Shown: positions 1 to 12,200, numbered from the stretch's first letter. The stretch: DNA of 64,000 nucleotides from Phlyctochytrium arcticum (GCA_025602905.1 JAHLKI010000020.1:431746-495745), one strand, 5' to 3'. The notes: generated from the sequence alone by a model not told the origin. Numbers and translations: made by a program.

Positions 1-1461
1 CCTGCCACGATTGTGGCCATTATTCTGGGCGCATTGGCCGGTCTCATTGCATGTGTGGGAACGTTTGTATTTCGTCGGCGCCGGCATCAAGAAATGCGAG
101 CGTCAGGGTATTATGGCCCGAAATCGGATGGACGGGCAAGTGTGCTGAGTGTGATGAGTATGGGAAAGGGGTATGGGTCCGGACGTCGGTCGTGGATACG
201 CGATAGACTGTCGGGTATGCGTGTCAGCACGGCAATACGTCCCATGTCAAAGGCTCGACTCTCGCCAACCCCCGAAAGGAAGGTTGCCGATTTGGGCGTA
301 CTTCATTCCACGACGACAACCGTGTCTTCCCAGCCCCCGCGGCTCGCCATGCCGCGCTTCTCGACGAGCATACCCTCACCCCCCACCCCACCCGTCAGAT
401 CCTCCTCCTCGCATCCCGAAAGCCCCCTCCGATCCCAATTCAACGCCCAACATCTGCCAACTTCTCCTCATCGCTCGCAGAGGCATCAGTTTCTCCAACA
501 CTCGGCTCGCCAGGAAAGTCTGTCTCCATCACACCACCATCACCAGCAGCTGCGCACACCGGCTCATGGACGAACTTCAACTTTGTTGCATCCTCCCCCG
601 CAAGGCGGGCTCCCCAACCTACCTCCACCTGTCCCTGTAAACTCCATCTACCGGATTCGCGACAAGACTGATCGTCCTTTACCGCTTCTACCCCATACTG
701 ATCCATTCCATCTTTCACCCGATTCAACCGTGTGGGATTCCGAAACTCTCCGGAAATCAATTGGCATCGAAGACCTGACGGCCGTGGTCGAAAACATGAG
801 TTTGCCCGCGATCGTCATGCCGCAGCAGTTAAAACGAGCTCCGAGCACGGTCGTGACTACGCAACTCGACATCGATACCCCCTCCTCATCTGAGTCCAAA
901 TGCAAACAATTGCGGACTTCATTGTCCGCCAGCTCTTTGCTACGGGCTATATCCTCCATGATGAAGCATGGCACACCACCACCCGCCGCCAACAGCCAGA
1001 GTAAACCGGTTCCGGTCGCTCCAGCCCGAATCTCGTCCCGCTCACCCACATCAGCAACCAATTCCTCATTTCCTCATACTTCTAAGCCCTCCCCACCACC
1101 TCCAGTCAAACTCGCCATTCGCCCATCCCGCAACACATCGCTCGCCGCTCCCTTGTCAGCCAAAACCTCACCCATCCGAGTCCACATCTCGAACGCACAT
1201 GCCGCCCCACCTTCACCCACTCCCGCTCCCCGTTCCGTCCTCCTCCCACCCAACTGGGACGCCGACATGTACGAACAACACATTACATCCCGCTTTCCAA
1301 CAGCAACCACCTCATCCGCCGCAACCACAACCTTATCCCGCATGCCCACAGGCGCCTCCGGCAAGTCCTACTTGTCGTCCGCCGGAACCGGGGCGGCCCG
1401 CTCGGAAATTTCCGAGTCCGAGAATTTTTGGGATTACCGGGAACGAAAAGCGGTGTGGTAA
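1..1461 (+). CDS. 3' part of a single-pass membrane protein with a long Ser/Pro-rich tail
   Basis: The frame is open from base 1 to the TAA at 1459-1461, so about 486 residues are present and the start lies outside the window. The first ~25 residues form one hydrophobic helix (VAIILGALAGLIACVGTFVF) followed at once by RRRRH, a typical stop-transfer signal. This suggests an ectodomain encoded upstream and a cytosolic tail here. The tail of about 450 residues is low-complexity, rich in Ser, Pro and Thr, with a His patch near residue 180 and no domain I recognise. AATAAA-like sequence follows the stop within a few bases. It could be a cell-surface sensor or adhesion protein, but the ectodomain that would decide this is missing. 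I see no intron in this part. Confidence 0.6.
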   Translation, partial: PATIVAIILGALAGLIACVGTFVFRRRRHQEMRASGYYGPKSDGRASVLSVMSMGKGYGSGRRSWIRDRLSGMRVSTAIRPMSKARLSPTPERKVADLGVLHSTTTTVSSQPPRLAMPRFSTSIPSPPTPPVRSSSSHPESPLRSQFNAQHLPTSPHRSQRHQFLQHSARQESLSPSHHHHQQLRTPAHGRTSTLLHPPPQGGLPNLPPPVPVNSIYRIRDKTDRPLPLLPHTDPFHLSPDSTVWDSETLRKSIGIEDLTAVVENMSLPAIVMPQQLKRAPSTVVTTQLDIDTPSSSESKCKQLRTSLSASSLLRAISSMMKHGTPPPAANSQSKPVPVAPARISSRSPTSATNSSFPHTSKPSPPPPVKLAIRPSRNTSLAAPLSAKTSPIRVHISNAHAAPPSPTPAPRSVLLPPNWDADMYEQHITSRFPTATTSSAATTTLSRMPTGASGKSYLSSAGTGAARSEISESENFWDYRERKAVW

Positions 1462-2134
1462 ATAAAAACTGTCTCTCTCTTTGTACATATCTACATGCTT
1501 TCCTCTTTTCCGTATAGAACTTTGTTTCACTTTCGTAGACTTCGTAGAATACTTTTCTTTTGTTCTTAGCTGTACATACAAAATCTAACTCTATATACTG
1601 TTTGCATTTTTCTTTATCCCTGGCCGTGAGAATAAATGCCCCCGTCGGATAGATGGGGTTTTACATGATGGGTACTGCGCATCTCCCCCACCTCCGCAAA
1701 ACAAGCGGGTTTTTAGGACGATTATAGACCTTCAATAACCGTCCCAAAATCCGGCGATTCGGCAAAGCTGCTCGACTCTTGAAGGCCGCCGTCCTCCGTC
1801 ATCCCTACCGCCGCAAACATCTTCCGATCCGCGGTAGACTCATCGCACCCCGACGTGACCCAAGAAATGTCTAAAAAGACAGCATGGTTCGGTTGGTTTC
1901 CATCGCTCTCGGAATCTGACACGATGCGCCTGCCCAGAGCTGGAAGTCCATTGTCCAGGAAAGATTACATTGCATCAGCTTGCCAGAATCCTGAGGCCTT
2001 TGTGAGCTGTCTGATCTAGTGCAGACGCTGCCAGAGAAAGGTGTTCTAGATGTCAAGTTATTGGGAGAGCTCGTTGTTGAGAACTGGTGAGAACTCGACG
2101 TTGCCGTGCCCGCTCCAAAGCCATACCTCGTCTA

Positions 2135-2226
2135 GATCGTACTTTATTCCGTTTTGGGAGTTAGAGTGATCCAAAACGGACGGTCCAGAGATGGATTTGG
2201 GCGGAAGGTCGGGTCTTCGTCGACGC
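2135..2226 (+). repeat. Dispersed repeat, copy A (forward)
   Basis: This copy begins TCTAGATCGTACTTTATTCC and continues through GTTTTGGGAG and CAGAGATGGATTTGG. It contains a perfect 10-bp stem (2148-2157 with 2171-2180) around a 13-nt loop. The same string order recurs near 3832, 7703, 7845, 8650 and 8793. Confidence 0.7.
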
Positions 2227-3532
2227 TCCGCAGAATAGCGGGTGGTTATAAATGAGCGGCCCGCGCAGCATGACCATGACTGTGCCATGGGCGCGTGGCT
2301 TCAAATGCTTCACACTCCACATTTCCCACGCACATTCCTTCCAAAAATGTTCACACAGTGATTGGTTCGAGGACGAACGTAGAAAATGCCGTGTGGGTTC
2401 CCGAGCAACGAAGGTTTCCATCCAAACTGACCGCAAGGTAAAATATCACCCCACGCTTCCACCCCCTTTGCCTTGCCCGTGATCGAAGCAAAACTCAGAA
2501 TCGCGCCGGTGGAACACGGATTGGGGGACGTCTTTTGTTCGTTCGGGCAAAAACTATTTCCTTGACCTGCGGTACGTTTGATGGGTGTGCGCTAGGTTCA
2601 ACTCCATCGACCGACCCTTGCTATTCGCGAGGCAATGTGTAGACCAATTCCGCCTATAGCCCAAGATCCGGAGGAGCTTACTCTTTCCAAGTGTTTCAGA
2701 CCCTCATTTCCGTTATGTATCCTCTAAAAGTGGGCAAAGTGAGAAAGACTTGAGGGATCAACTGAAGATCGACAAAGCCCATTCTGATTTCTGCGGTCTT
2801 GTCCAAGTTTGGGGTACGCTCCGACTTTGGTGAGAAAGTCCAGCAAGTATAACTTTGATCAGCAAGTTTTGGGTTCCCGATGGTCGATCAATCACGCCTG
2901 GAGACTTTTTGCGAACCATAGATTCCCAGTTCCTGCCCAAGGCAGAAACGACATTGAAGAACGGAGTTCTGTTCCCATTCTTAATCACGCTGTACGGACA
3001 TACCAAAACAATTTGATGAATTTGTTGTCATTCCCAACAAAAATTGCATGACGCCTGTACGAACTTTGTTGCGGCCAAGTCAAGCAATGAAAATGCTACA
3101 CCCCCACAACTCTTCAAGAACGATATTGACGGGAGGGTGAAGGAGGTTCAATTAAGCTTGTATGAATAGCGTTTATAAAAACCTTGAATAAAACTTTTTC
3201 TACTGTACTTGAGTATATACATGTTGTTGAAGAAGAACTTGCTTGATGAAAAAACGTGGCTCTTTTCATGTTTAAAAAAGTTGTCGATTCTTGTCTTGAA
3301 GCCAAACTACGTGAATGGTGCTGCATAGATGATATCTCGCATCTCGAGACCACTGTGCCAAACCCCTTCTTGCCCTTAGTCTGAGATCAAATTCAACCTT
3401 TTCCGGCCAGCCCCTTTGCCCGGACGCGTTCTCACCGGGACGATCTGCGCTGTGAATTTTCATCCCGAGAGACCTTCAACTCTACCCAAATCCATCACCC
3501 AAGCACCCATTTCGGGTTCCCGAAACTTCTAA

Positions 3533-3935
3533 ACCGGAATAAAGTACGATCTGGATAAGCTCTTAGATTGAAGTTTGGGGACCGCCCCCCCAGCCATCCT
3601 TCCAGAAGGATGCGGATTTCCGGATCCGGTTACCAAAAATCTTTTTTGGGGTTGGCTGACTCTTAACCTGGAATACAGTACGGTCTGGGCAGGGTATGGT
3701 GATTTGGATCGTCACCCACACTACCGGAAGGATGAGTTTTGTCATGACACATAGAACTTGCCACCCTCAAGCGAAAAGAATGCCACCATGTCCGTCTGAT
3801 GCTACCAGAAGGATGAGTTTTTTCACATTGATCGTACTGTACTCCGGTTTAGGACTCGGGGCGACCCGAAATGGACGGTTGAGAGATGGATTTGGACCAA
3901 GAGATGGGTAATCCGGAATAAAATTCAATCTGGCT
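3533..3935. repeat. Cluster of dispersed-repeat ends in both orientations
   Basis: The string CCGGAATAAAGTACGATCTGG at 3535-3555 is the reverse complement of the first ~20 bp of the repeat at 2138. Degraded versions lie at about 3668-3690 and 3911-3934. A forward start (GATCGTACTGTACTCCGG) lies at about 3830, followed by GACGGTTGAGAGATGGATTT. The stretch 3830-3935 therefore has one end in each orientation, like a short foldback element with degraded inverted termini. A short AGAAGGATG-type motif also recurs at about 3605, 3726 and 3812. Confidence 0.6.
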
Positions 3936-5365
3936 AGAGCGCTCCCGATTTGCCATCATAAATGCCCCTGGGGAGATTTACCCGTCACATACATTGCTGG
4001 CAAGCTTTTTTTCGCAAGGGTGGAAGAGACTGGTGGTGGAGATGATGAAAAAAAGTTTGATAAGGCGTCCACTCAAACAAAAACAAAAGTCGTTGCATCT
4101 AACAAATAGTCCCCCCCCCCCCAAACTTTACCAAATGATACACTGTCTGAACGTGTCTCGGTGTGGAAAATGTTATAACCCACACAAAGGTATATCTTCC
4201 GTCAAATGTAAAATGTCGTTGTGTCCAGTATAAGGTCTGGGCATATGGGATGATAGCCAGAGCTCTCTTTTCCAAAGGGCGTTACATGCGCTTCATTTGA
4301 TTCACAATCTCCATTTTTAGATACTTTAAATCGAATTCCCCTTTTGGGAGTTTTGCTCTTGCCATAAATCTCACGATCTACGGATTAGTTGGTTGATGAC
4401 TAACGTTGCTTGACTGGGATCTTATATCCTCTTCAGTTGGTCGGCGACCTCCTCGGCCAGTTAGTGCTGCGTTCCAAAAGGATGTCGGCATTTGTTGGAG
4501 GATGAAATCCGCGAGCAAGATTGCGAGAATGCAAACTTGCCCGCGCGGTGCAAGGGAATGTCACGATATCAGCTCCCTTCTGCTTTTGCTGCTTTGTTGC
4601 AATAAAGTTTAGCACCAAATCGTAGATGTGCTTGCATATGGATCATCCTCTCGCCATCGGCCATCTCCCAGGCTTTTCTGCACCCCTTTGCGCAGCACGC
4701 GACACGATTTGTCGTGCCCGGTACTGCGCTCGTCTTTCGCATCAGTGAAAGCAGGTCTTTGGTGTATGGACGGGAGAAATGGGCCCGTAGGTTTACATTA
4801 TGTGTAGTGTAAAGTTGAAAACCCTGCCACAATCCGACGATTAGAAGCATTCCCCCCTGCGCACGATTACGAGATCTCACAGATCTGTGCATGATGCATG
4901 AGTTTGAAGGTTAACTTTATTCATAGAATCATAGAAGGAAGGGGAAGCGGGAAAAAAGAAGCAAATGCCCTTGGGTTGAGTTGGCTGTCATCATCAGAAT
5001 CTTTCGCGTCTGAGCCTCTTGGCATCAACAATGTACATCGTGCCAGTTCATGTGCAAGTGAAAAATAGAGAGAGAAAACCCCAGGAACTGATAATTATAA
5101 ACATATCTAACAGAGGTATGTGAAGAAGAAGAAGAAAGAATAGATACAAAATTAAGAAATGTCTACCCCTTTTCGCCCGAAAGCAAAAGTATAATGGGCC
5201 AAATTACAAAAAAGAGAAGAGAAAAGTGTCAAGTATAAAAAGGAGGTCCAGCCCCCCCCTGCCGCGCGCCATTCATCCTCTTGAGGTTGTTTTGTTTTCT
5301 ATGCAAATGAATCTATAGTTTGATGTTGAGTGTGTATATGTTGGTAGGTGAATGAGGGGTTGGAT

Positions 5366-6307
5366 TTAGGCCTTGATGTGGCACTTTTTGTTGACATTGC
5401 GGCGGGTGATGCCGGAGCAGTCTGGGTGGCTCGTCTTTTTGGAAGGGGAAGCGGAGGAAGGCTTGGTTGGGGTGTTCTCGTCCTTCTTGGGGGTCTCAGT
5501 CTTGGGGGTATCCTTCTTGGGAGTCTCAGTCTTGGGGGTTTCCTTCTTGGGAGTCTCAGTCTTGGGAGCATCCTTCTTGGGGGTCTCGGTGGTAGGAGTG
5601 TCCTTCTTGGGGGTCTCAGTCTTGGGAGCATCAGTCTTGGGGGTGTCGGGGGAAGCTTTGCCGTTGACCTGGACTTCTTGGGCACCGTTGGGGAGAACCT
5701 TTTTGTAGAGAGGGCGTTCACCGCGGGCGGGGACACCGTTGACGGCCCAGAGATGGTCGCTGAGCTTGGTTCCCCCGGTAATGGTTCCTTGGTTGCCTTC
5801 AATCTTGCAAGTAAAGCAGTTCATGTAAAACTCGTCGGCCGAGGCAGATGGGTCAGGGATCCAAGTCCACGCGCAGGTGCACTCTTCACAGGCGGGCAAG
5901 TTGGCGGGGACCTGGAAGTTGACGCGTTTACCCTTGTCGGGGCAGTTGGCAGCGACGGAAAACATGGTGAAATCGTTGATTCCGGCACCCGTCTTGTAAG
6001 CAATGGACAGACCACAGCCACCACCGTTGTGGAACTGGTTGGGATCGTCAGCGCAAATGGAGGCAGCATTGTCGGGGTTGGACGCGGCTTCACCGCAGGT
6101 GATGGGAAGGTTGAGGGTAGATCCAGCCTTGATGTTCATGACATTCTTGTTTCCGTTGCGGGATTCACGGTGGCAGAAAAAGTTGTTTCCGGTGAGGGGG
6201 TTCTCGAGGTCGGCTTTGCGGCCTCCCCAGACGGAGGGGTCGGACAACATCATGTGGGCATTGGCCGCGAGAGGCAAGAGGGCGAGAAGAGCAGCGGAAG
6301 CAATCAT
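5366..6307 (-). CDS. Secreted LPMO-like copper oxidase with repetitive Thr/Pro/Lys tail
   Basis: This intronless frame of 313 codons begins with a signal peptide (MIASAALLALLPLAANA). Cleavage after residue 17 exposes an N-terminal histidine (HMMLSDPS). A second conserved histidine stands in FHNGGGCGLSI, and an aromatic residue at the usual axial place in FYMNC, the arrangement of lytic polysaccharide monooxygenases. The cysteine-rich core (residues ~18-205) recalls AA11/AA16-type fungal LPMOs more than AA9, but I cannot assign a family. Residues ~220-285 are a tandem TPKK(D/E)-type repeat, probably an extended linker, ending in a short basic Cys-containing tail. If active, it would oxidatively cleave chitin or another glycan outside the cell using bound copper. 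A TATA box precedes it. Confidence 0.75.
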   Translation of the reverse strand: MIASAALLALLPLAANAHMMLSDPSVWGGRKADLENPLTGNNFFCHRESRNGNKNVMNIKAGSTLNLPITCGEAASNPDNAASICADDPNQFHNGGGCGLSIAYKTGAGINDFTMFSVAANCPDKGKRVNFQVPANLPACEECTCAWTWIPDPSASADEFYMNCFTCKIEGNQGTITGGTKLSDHLWAVNGVPARGERPLYKKVLPNGAQEVQVNGKASPDTPKTDAPKTETPKKDTPTTETPKKDAPKTETPKKETPKTETPKKDTPKTETPKKDENTPTKPSSASPSKKTSHPDCSGITRRNVNKKCHIKA

Positions 6308-6391
6308 GATTCTCGAGTGGTGGGTGGTGTCTGGTGGGTGAAGGTAGGTAGAAAAAGGGAATGAGGTGCGGAAAGGGGGAGTGTCCTTTGG

Positions 6392-6399
6392 CTTTTATA
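6392..6399 (-). promoter_or_regulatory. TATA box of the LPMO-like gene
   Basis: TATAAAAG is read on the minus strand 85-92 bp upstream of the ATG at 6307. This spacing suits a highly expressed secreted-protein gene with a short leader. Confidence 0.5.
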
Positions 6400-7702
6400 C
6401 GAGTCGGGCGGAAGATGGAAGGAAGCGCCCACGGATACGTTGGCAGCCCAAGAAAAAAAAAAGGCTGGGGGGAAAGAGGCGCGGGCGATGGGATTGTTGG
6501 GAGAGAGAACGTCACTGTGCGCTGCGGGTTTTTATCTTTTTCGGGTCTGTTGTCTCTCTCTTTTGCAGTGCTCGCTGGAGTCGCTGGAGTCGCTGGATCT
6601 GGCGGAACGGGAGGGTGAGTGAGCCGCAAGCGAGCGACCAACGCGCGGATCTCTGCGCGCGCCAAACAAAACAGTCGTCGTGGTCGCACACAGCGGGCGG
6701 CGTTCGTCCGTCTGCGCGCGCAGCCACTGCCCTTCTTTTTTGGCGGAGGGTCTGCGCATTCGTTCAGATCTATGCTCTCGAAATCTACTCCTGCATTAAT
6801 TTCAATTCTCTTGCATGGGCCCAGCGCAAAGTGCATGCACAGTGCCATAGGAATCGATAGATATACGCACTTCATTCATTAAAAAACAGCGCCAACAGGA
6901 ATCGCTACAACCCCACGCTCCGGGGCCAACTCAGGGCACACACAGAGCCACTGGTCTGTGACTCTGTGCGCGCATTCCCGTTGCCACCCCCCACCACCAA
7001 AACGCAAAACGCGTCTCTGTTGTCCGATCCATTCGGACGGATTTGCACTGCCTCTTTTGAGACTGGCTTCTGCGATACGACTATGATAGATCCTGCTAGA
7101 TCCCCAGGTCTGACTAGGTCTGATGATGAGTGGATGTGTGCTGCCCAACAGGTGATGCCAAGGGCCCAAGGCCCAAGGGACAACAGAAGACCCAGGGCAT
7201 ACTCGAGTAGGCCGCATCCCTCCTTGCATGCATGATTCACTTGCATGATTCACGTTGTTTGTTTTGACAAAAACGTTTTGTGGATACATTCCCCTGAGCC
7301 GCTTTCTTTCCGCCCTGAACGGCCAAGGCCAGGCCAAAACTGTCAAAACTGTGTGTTGCGGTCAATTGCCAAGGCCCAAGGGAGGAGGAGCTTTTGGCTG
7401 CCGCCGACTGCTGCCTGTTCTGACTGTTGGTGGCTCGCTCCCAATGATTTTTGACTCGCTATGATAACAACTCAGGGCTTAGAGCCTCCCGCACACAGGC
7501 TCCGATCCACCACTTGATATGATGCATGCAGACGGCAGTCCAAACGCTCCATCCCAGACACCCAAAATGCTTTTTTGGATGCTGAGCCCGATAAGCGGAA
7601 TGTAAAGAATGTGGCAAAGCCTTGGACGCGTCTTTCGTTATGTGTCCTTGCGCTACATCAAAACGCATGGGGACGCCCCATCATGAGACCCTGTCCAGAC
7701 CC

Positions 7703-8105
7703 ACTTTCTTCCGTTTTCGGAGTTGCCATAACCCAAATAAGGTCATTGAGCGACGAATTCAGACAAAAGCACATCTCTCCGTCCTAAAATTTACAAAATC
7801 CACAAAATGCCCCTGTTTTTTGCACACCCATCGCGGCGATTGAACTTTATTCCCGTTTGGGAGGTGGAATGTCCCAAAACGGACGGTTGAGAGATGGATT
7901 TAGTGGGCCTCCGTCACAAAATTCATAAAATGCCCCTTTTTTTCGCTAACGCGCCCATCGTTCGGTCCTAACGTTTGATTTTATAAACTTTTTTTTTTGA
8001 CATGGCATGATATATGCATCAATGCAACATCATGCAAGTGTGAAAAGAATGCAAGGCGTGTCATCTAATGAAGAGAGCAATCTTCATCAATCCATCTACT
8101 GCGCG
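7703..8105 (+). repeat. Dispersed repeat: partial copy, then a ~260 bp copy
   Basis: A partial copy starts at 7703 (ACTTTCTTCCGTTTTCGGAG) and runs to AAAATGCCCCTG at about 7812. A longer copy starts at about 7848 (ACTTTATTCCCGTTTGGGAG). It passes GACGGTTGAGAGATGGATTT, CCGTCACAAAATTCATAAAATGCCCC, GCTAACGCGCC (7945) and GACATGGCAT (about 8000), and ends near the CATCTACTG at 8091-8101. The order of these blocks matches the copy at 8793-9050. Confidence 0.65.
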
Positions 8106-8649
8106 AAGCATCGAGAAAATAGCATCACGTCTTATTACAAGTATGCCACATCCGATCGTTTGTTTACTGCTGCTAGTTTGAGTCGAGAGTTTGCTCACTT
8201 GTGCGGGGTGAATCACGACTTTTCTACTGCTGCCCAACAGCAGAAATATCACGTACGGCTTCCTCCAGCGTATAGCGGTCCGATAAGGGGCTCATTTGGA
8301 TATCAGTTTGAGCTAGATGCATATCTATCATGGCCAGTTTGCCAACTGTCCAAGTGGAATGCGTTTGATCTCTCTATTCTGCGGAAGTTTCCTACCCTGG
8401 GGAAGGTTGCATTGATGCCAAAGGCTCACTGAGCAGCGGGGGAAAGGTCTGATGGGCAGTCACCCAAGGGACATTCTTTTCCCACGCGCATGGTTGCTTC
8501 CTTTCCCGCTTCCCTTTCTTATGTAAAGACCGTTAAAGTTCAGTTTTTCCATCTTTGAGTCTTTTCACACAGTCCTGCTTGTTTTTTCCAATCCCAAAAA
8601 ACGGCGTCCCCACCGGCGACGCTCCGCCCCGCTTGACACCCCTCCCAAA

Positions 8650-9050
8650 CCGTACTCTATTCCTGTTTGGGAGTTGCAGTGACCCATATAAGACCATTCA
8701 GAGATGAAATTCGGACAAAAAGGTGGGTCTCCGTCACAAAACTCACAAAATTCCCAGAATGCCCCTGTTTTGGATACTCCTCGCGGCCATCACACTTTAT
8801 ATCAGTTTGGGAGTCGGACTGACTAAAATTGGATGGTTGAAAGATGGATTTGGATAAACGACGGGGTCGCCATTAGGATATTCCCAGATTCTGTTTTTTT
8901 TGCTAACGCGCCTGAGGTTTTGTCCTAAGCATTTTGACATGGCATTATTATGCAACATCATGCTGATTCATGCATGTGCGAAAAGAATGCAGGCGTATAA
9001 TCCAATGACGGCAACAAATTTTATCAACCTATCTACAGTGCAAGGGTTGA
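8650..9050 (+). repeat. Dispersed repeat: partial copy, then a second ~260 bp copy
   Basis: The partial copy begins at about 8651 (GTACTCTATTCCTGTTTGGGAG) and includes TCCGTCACAAAACTCACAAAAT. The longer copy starts at about 8795 (CACTTTATATCAGTTTGGGAG). It shares GGTTGAAAGATGGATTTGG, GCTAACGCGCC (8902), GACATGGCAT (8936), AAAGAATGCA and TATCTACAGTGC with the unit at 7845-8105. Divergence suggests that both insertions are old. Confidence 0.65.
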
Positions 9051-9290
9051 TTCCGGTGATTCTGGGGCGCGTGCTCCAATGACCTATATATGAGAAAAAA
9101 TAGTTATGGCGACAAACGATGTTATGCGAGTTGGGTTATCTACAAATTAATTGAATTCTCCCACACATTCAAAATGGGGACATGGACGCCTACATAATGG
9201 CCCAATGTCCCGGGTATATATACACACTAGGGGACACGCGCGTACGCCGTGTGAGGAAGAGAGCTCACTTCGTTCGCAATTACGTGTGGT

Positions 9291-12200
9291 TCAAATATAC
9301 TTTTTGACTGAAGCAGTCCGTCCACTCCCGCCGACCAACCCAGCCAACCCCGCAAACACACTGGGGGGCAACCCGCCCCGCCCAGCATCCCCACACCGGG
9401 CACGTCGTTCTGCCATTTCCTTTGCAGTTTCCCCTTGCCCATCCCGCACACCCACGACATCTACCCCGGCACTCTTGATCCGATGAAGCAGGTGGGATGT
9501 TGTGGCCGTGTGCCCGTTGATGACGGACCAGTGGAGGGGGGTCCGCCCGTACGCGTCTTTGGTTGAGAGGAGGGCGGTATACGGACTTCTTGGCGGTGTG
9601 GCGCCGGGATGAAATGTACAGTATGTGGATGCTGCTGCTGGGAAAGCGGGGAGAGTCCCGTCCAGAAGAGCATCCATTACATCCCCCGCTGCACCTGCTC
9701 GCGCAGCAACATGTAATGCAGTCTGCATATCCGGCCCAGACTGTCCCGTCACCAGTGCTGTCGACGCATGACTTGACAATGCGGAGCGGGATATTTGGCA
9801 TGTACTACAGGTCAATCCGACCCGGCCCGAGAGGATGGCGACGAGAGCGGGTGAAGGTAAAGATGAGACGGCCATGTGGAGGGTTGAGCGTGTTACGGGG
9901 AGGAGGTTGTGGAGGATTAGGAGGGCTGTGGTCTCAATGTTTGACGAGGATGGGAGAATCAGATGTGGGTGCTTGACGGGAAGGCGGTGGAGAAGATGTG
10001 AGAGCAGACCCAGTGAAGGGGTAGTCGTCAATCCTGCACTCTGAATCACCAAATCCATCACCCACCCATCTTCTTCCACCTTTTCAACTCCCTGCCCAAC
10101 TACTACACCATCACCTCCCAACTCCCCCACCGCCCGTCGCAAATATGCTACATAAGCTCCTACCTGGCGACACCTCCCCACCTCCGCGGGCAAAAACACG
10201 CCCATCAATTCTCCAAACACCCCTTCTTCTTCGGTCGTCTGGGGGCGGTATAACCGCGCCAGGGCTTTCACGACCCGAACCGCGGTTAAAGAGTCACAGC
10301 CCAGTGAAGTAAAGGTTGTGCTGGAGCGGATGGGAGTGGTCGGTGAGAGGCTCAAAATGGATGTAAGGGTTTGTTTGACGGCCAGACTCCATCCTCCATG
10401 ATCATCATCACTACTATCGTCATCGTCACTGTCGTTTTCGAAGGAGTGGATGGGATCAGGGAGACTAGACTCGGCCAACACCTTTCGCGAGACTTTTCCC
10501 GTTCGAGTTCGGGGTAGTGCCTGCACAACCACGACTCGGGCCGGAACCATATATCCCGGCAACGCGTCCTCACAAATCTTGACAATCAGGGTAGAAAAAC
10601 GTCCCGCGGGGCCAGGTGTGGGTGGGTGGGCATGTATCCCACCTTCCCAATCTTCATCTTCATCGTGTCGACTTCCCGGGAAATAAATTGGCAAGTCCAC
10701 GCCCGGAACGACAAAACAAATCAACCCATCCTGTCGATACACGACACATACCTCCCCCACCACCCCCGCACCCTGCTCCGCAATCACATGTTCAATTTCC
10801 TCCAAATCGACGCGTTGCCCGTTAATCTTGATTTGGGTATCCAGGCGCCCGACAAAAACCCAGTGGCCTGCAGCAGTGTACTGAACAATATCACCCGTTC
10901 GAAAGAGCGGGCCGTGCTCTGCTGAATCCAGGAATCGGGATGTGGAGAGGGAGGGACGGTTGAGGTAGCCTGTACCGATTTGGGGGCCGGAGAGACAGAG
11001 TTCGCCAAATTGGGATGGAGTAGAGGATTGAGTCACATCAGTCAAATCGGACCATGCTGTATCCCGGAGAGCTTCCCATCCGCTGCCTTTGACGCCCATG
11101 ACGCAAATCCGGGTTTGACCGATGGGTTGGCCGATTGCTTTTCGCGGGTGAGTGGATCCGAGAGTGGAAACAGTTTGGTAGACGCAGCATTCTGTCACGC
11201 CGTAAATGTTGAGTAATTTTATCGTCCATGGGCTCTCATCCGGGACAAGAGTGGGAGCAGTCCAAGTTGATATGATTCTCGCCGATGTGGGTTCTCCGCC
11301 TAAAGCTACCACGGCCAACGGGGGGACGCTGTACCCGGCTTCCTGAGCACCCATCCATACATCGCGGGGAAGAACCGTTCCCCAGACCGCGGGTGTCGAG
11401 CATACACCCTCGGCACCCAGCCGCCCAATCACATGTCCCAAAGCGACACTGGTTACGTTGCGGGTCGTGCAGGCGACGGTTCCGCCGGCGACCCAGGCCC
11501 CCATGATGTCCCCCAGGAGGGGGTCAAATGTATGCGCCGAGGCAAGAAAGAAGGTAGGGTGGGCGGAAACGTGTGGGAGGAGAGGGTGGTGGAGGGCGTA
11601 GGCGGTTAGATTACTTCGAGTGAGAATGCAACCTGGTATACCCCCATTATCATTTCCTGTCAGACGAAAAGCTCTCTTGTGAATGAAACAGAGTATTACT
11701 GACCTTTAGGCCGGCCCGTGCTCCCACTCGTAAAATAAATATGGGATGGATGATGCCCCCATCCCTCTTTCCTATCCCACTCCTCATCCTCCTCACCCAT
11801 CTCTTGCCCACCAACCAACCCCCACACCTCTTCAACCGACAGTACCTTCAAGTCTGTCCCCGCGGCTCGTATCCGGGCCGCGTCCTCCTCATCTTTGGCA
11901 ATCACGATAGAGGGCTGAGCGTCGTCCAGGAGGAGATGCAGCCGGGGATCGTTTGCATCAAGCGGAACCAGTGCTATAGAACATCATGTTTAGAATAGTA
12001 TACGCAAGATTCGAAAATTCTCAGGAGGGGGGGTTACCCACCCGTCGGACTCTTCATCATGAGTACGGCCAGTATCAGAATGGGCAAGAACGGGCCTTCG
12101 TCCACCGCAATCCCCACTCTCCCAGTTCCTCCCTTGACCGCTAAAACTCTGGCAATCCGCCTCGCCATGCCCCATACTTGAGCATACCCCAGTTCCTTGA

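Larger units (their letters stand above)
1462..5365. other. Gene-poor interval with dispersed repeats
   Basis: Only short, mutually overlapping reading frames without recognisable domains occur in these 3.9 kb. The interval carries several copies or ends of a dispersed repeat, near 2135-2226 and 3533-3935. There is also a run of 12 or more C at about 4111-4122. I see no tRNA or rRNA gene here. Confidence 0.6.
6400..9290. other. Gene-poor interval with the fullest repeat copies
   Basis: There is no convincing gene. Overlapping open frames around 6366-6860 on both strands have no family features and reflect GC-rich sequence. The right half holds two ~260 bp copies of the dispersed repeat (7845-8105 and 8793-9050), with further partial copies at 7703 and 8650. 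A 141-codon frame at 8007-8432 begins inside one repeat copy and is unlike any family I know. Confidence 0.55.

Noticed and set aside
6165..6875. Long overlapping frames on both strands upstream of the LPMO-like gene
   Set aside because: They overlap the LPMO gene and its promoter, have basic low-complexity translations and no family features.
8007..8432. 141-codon plus-strand frame between repeat copies
   Set aside because: It begins inside a dispersed repeat, has no domain or splice context, and composition does not favour coding.
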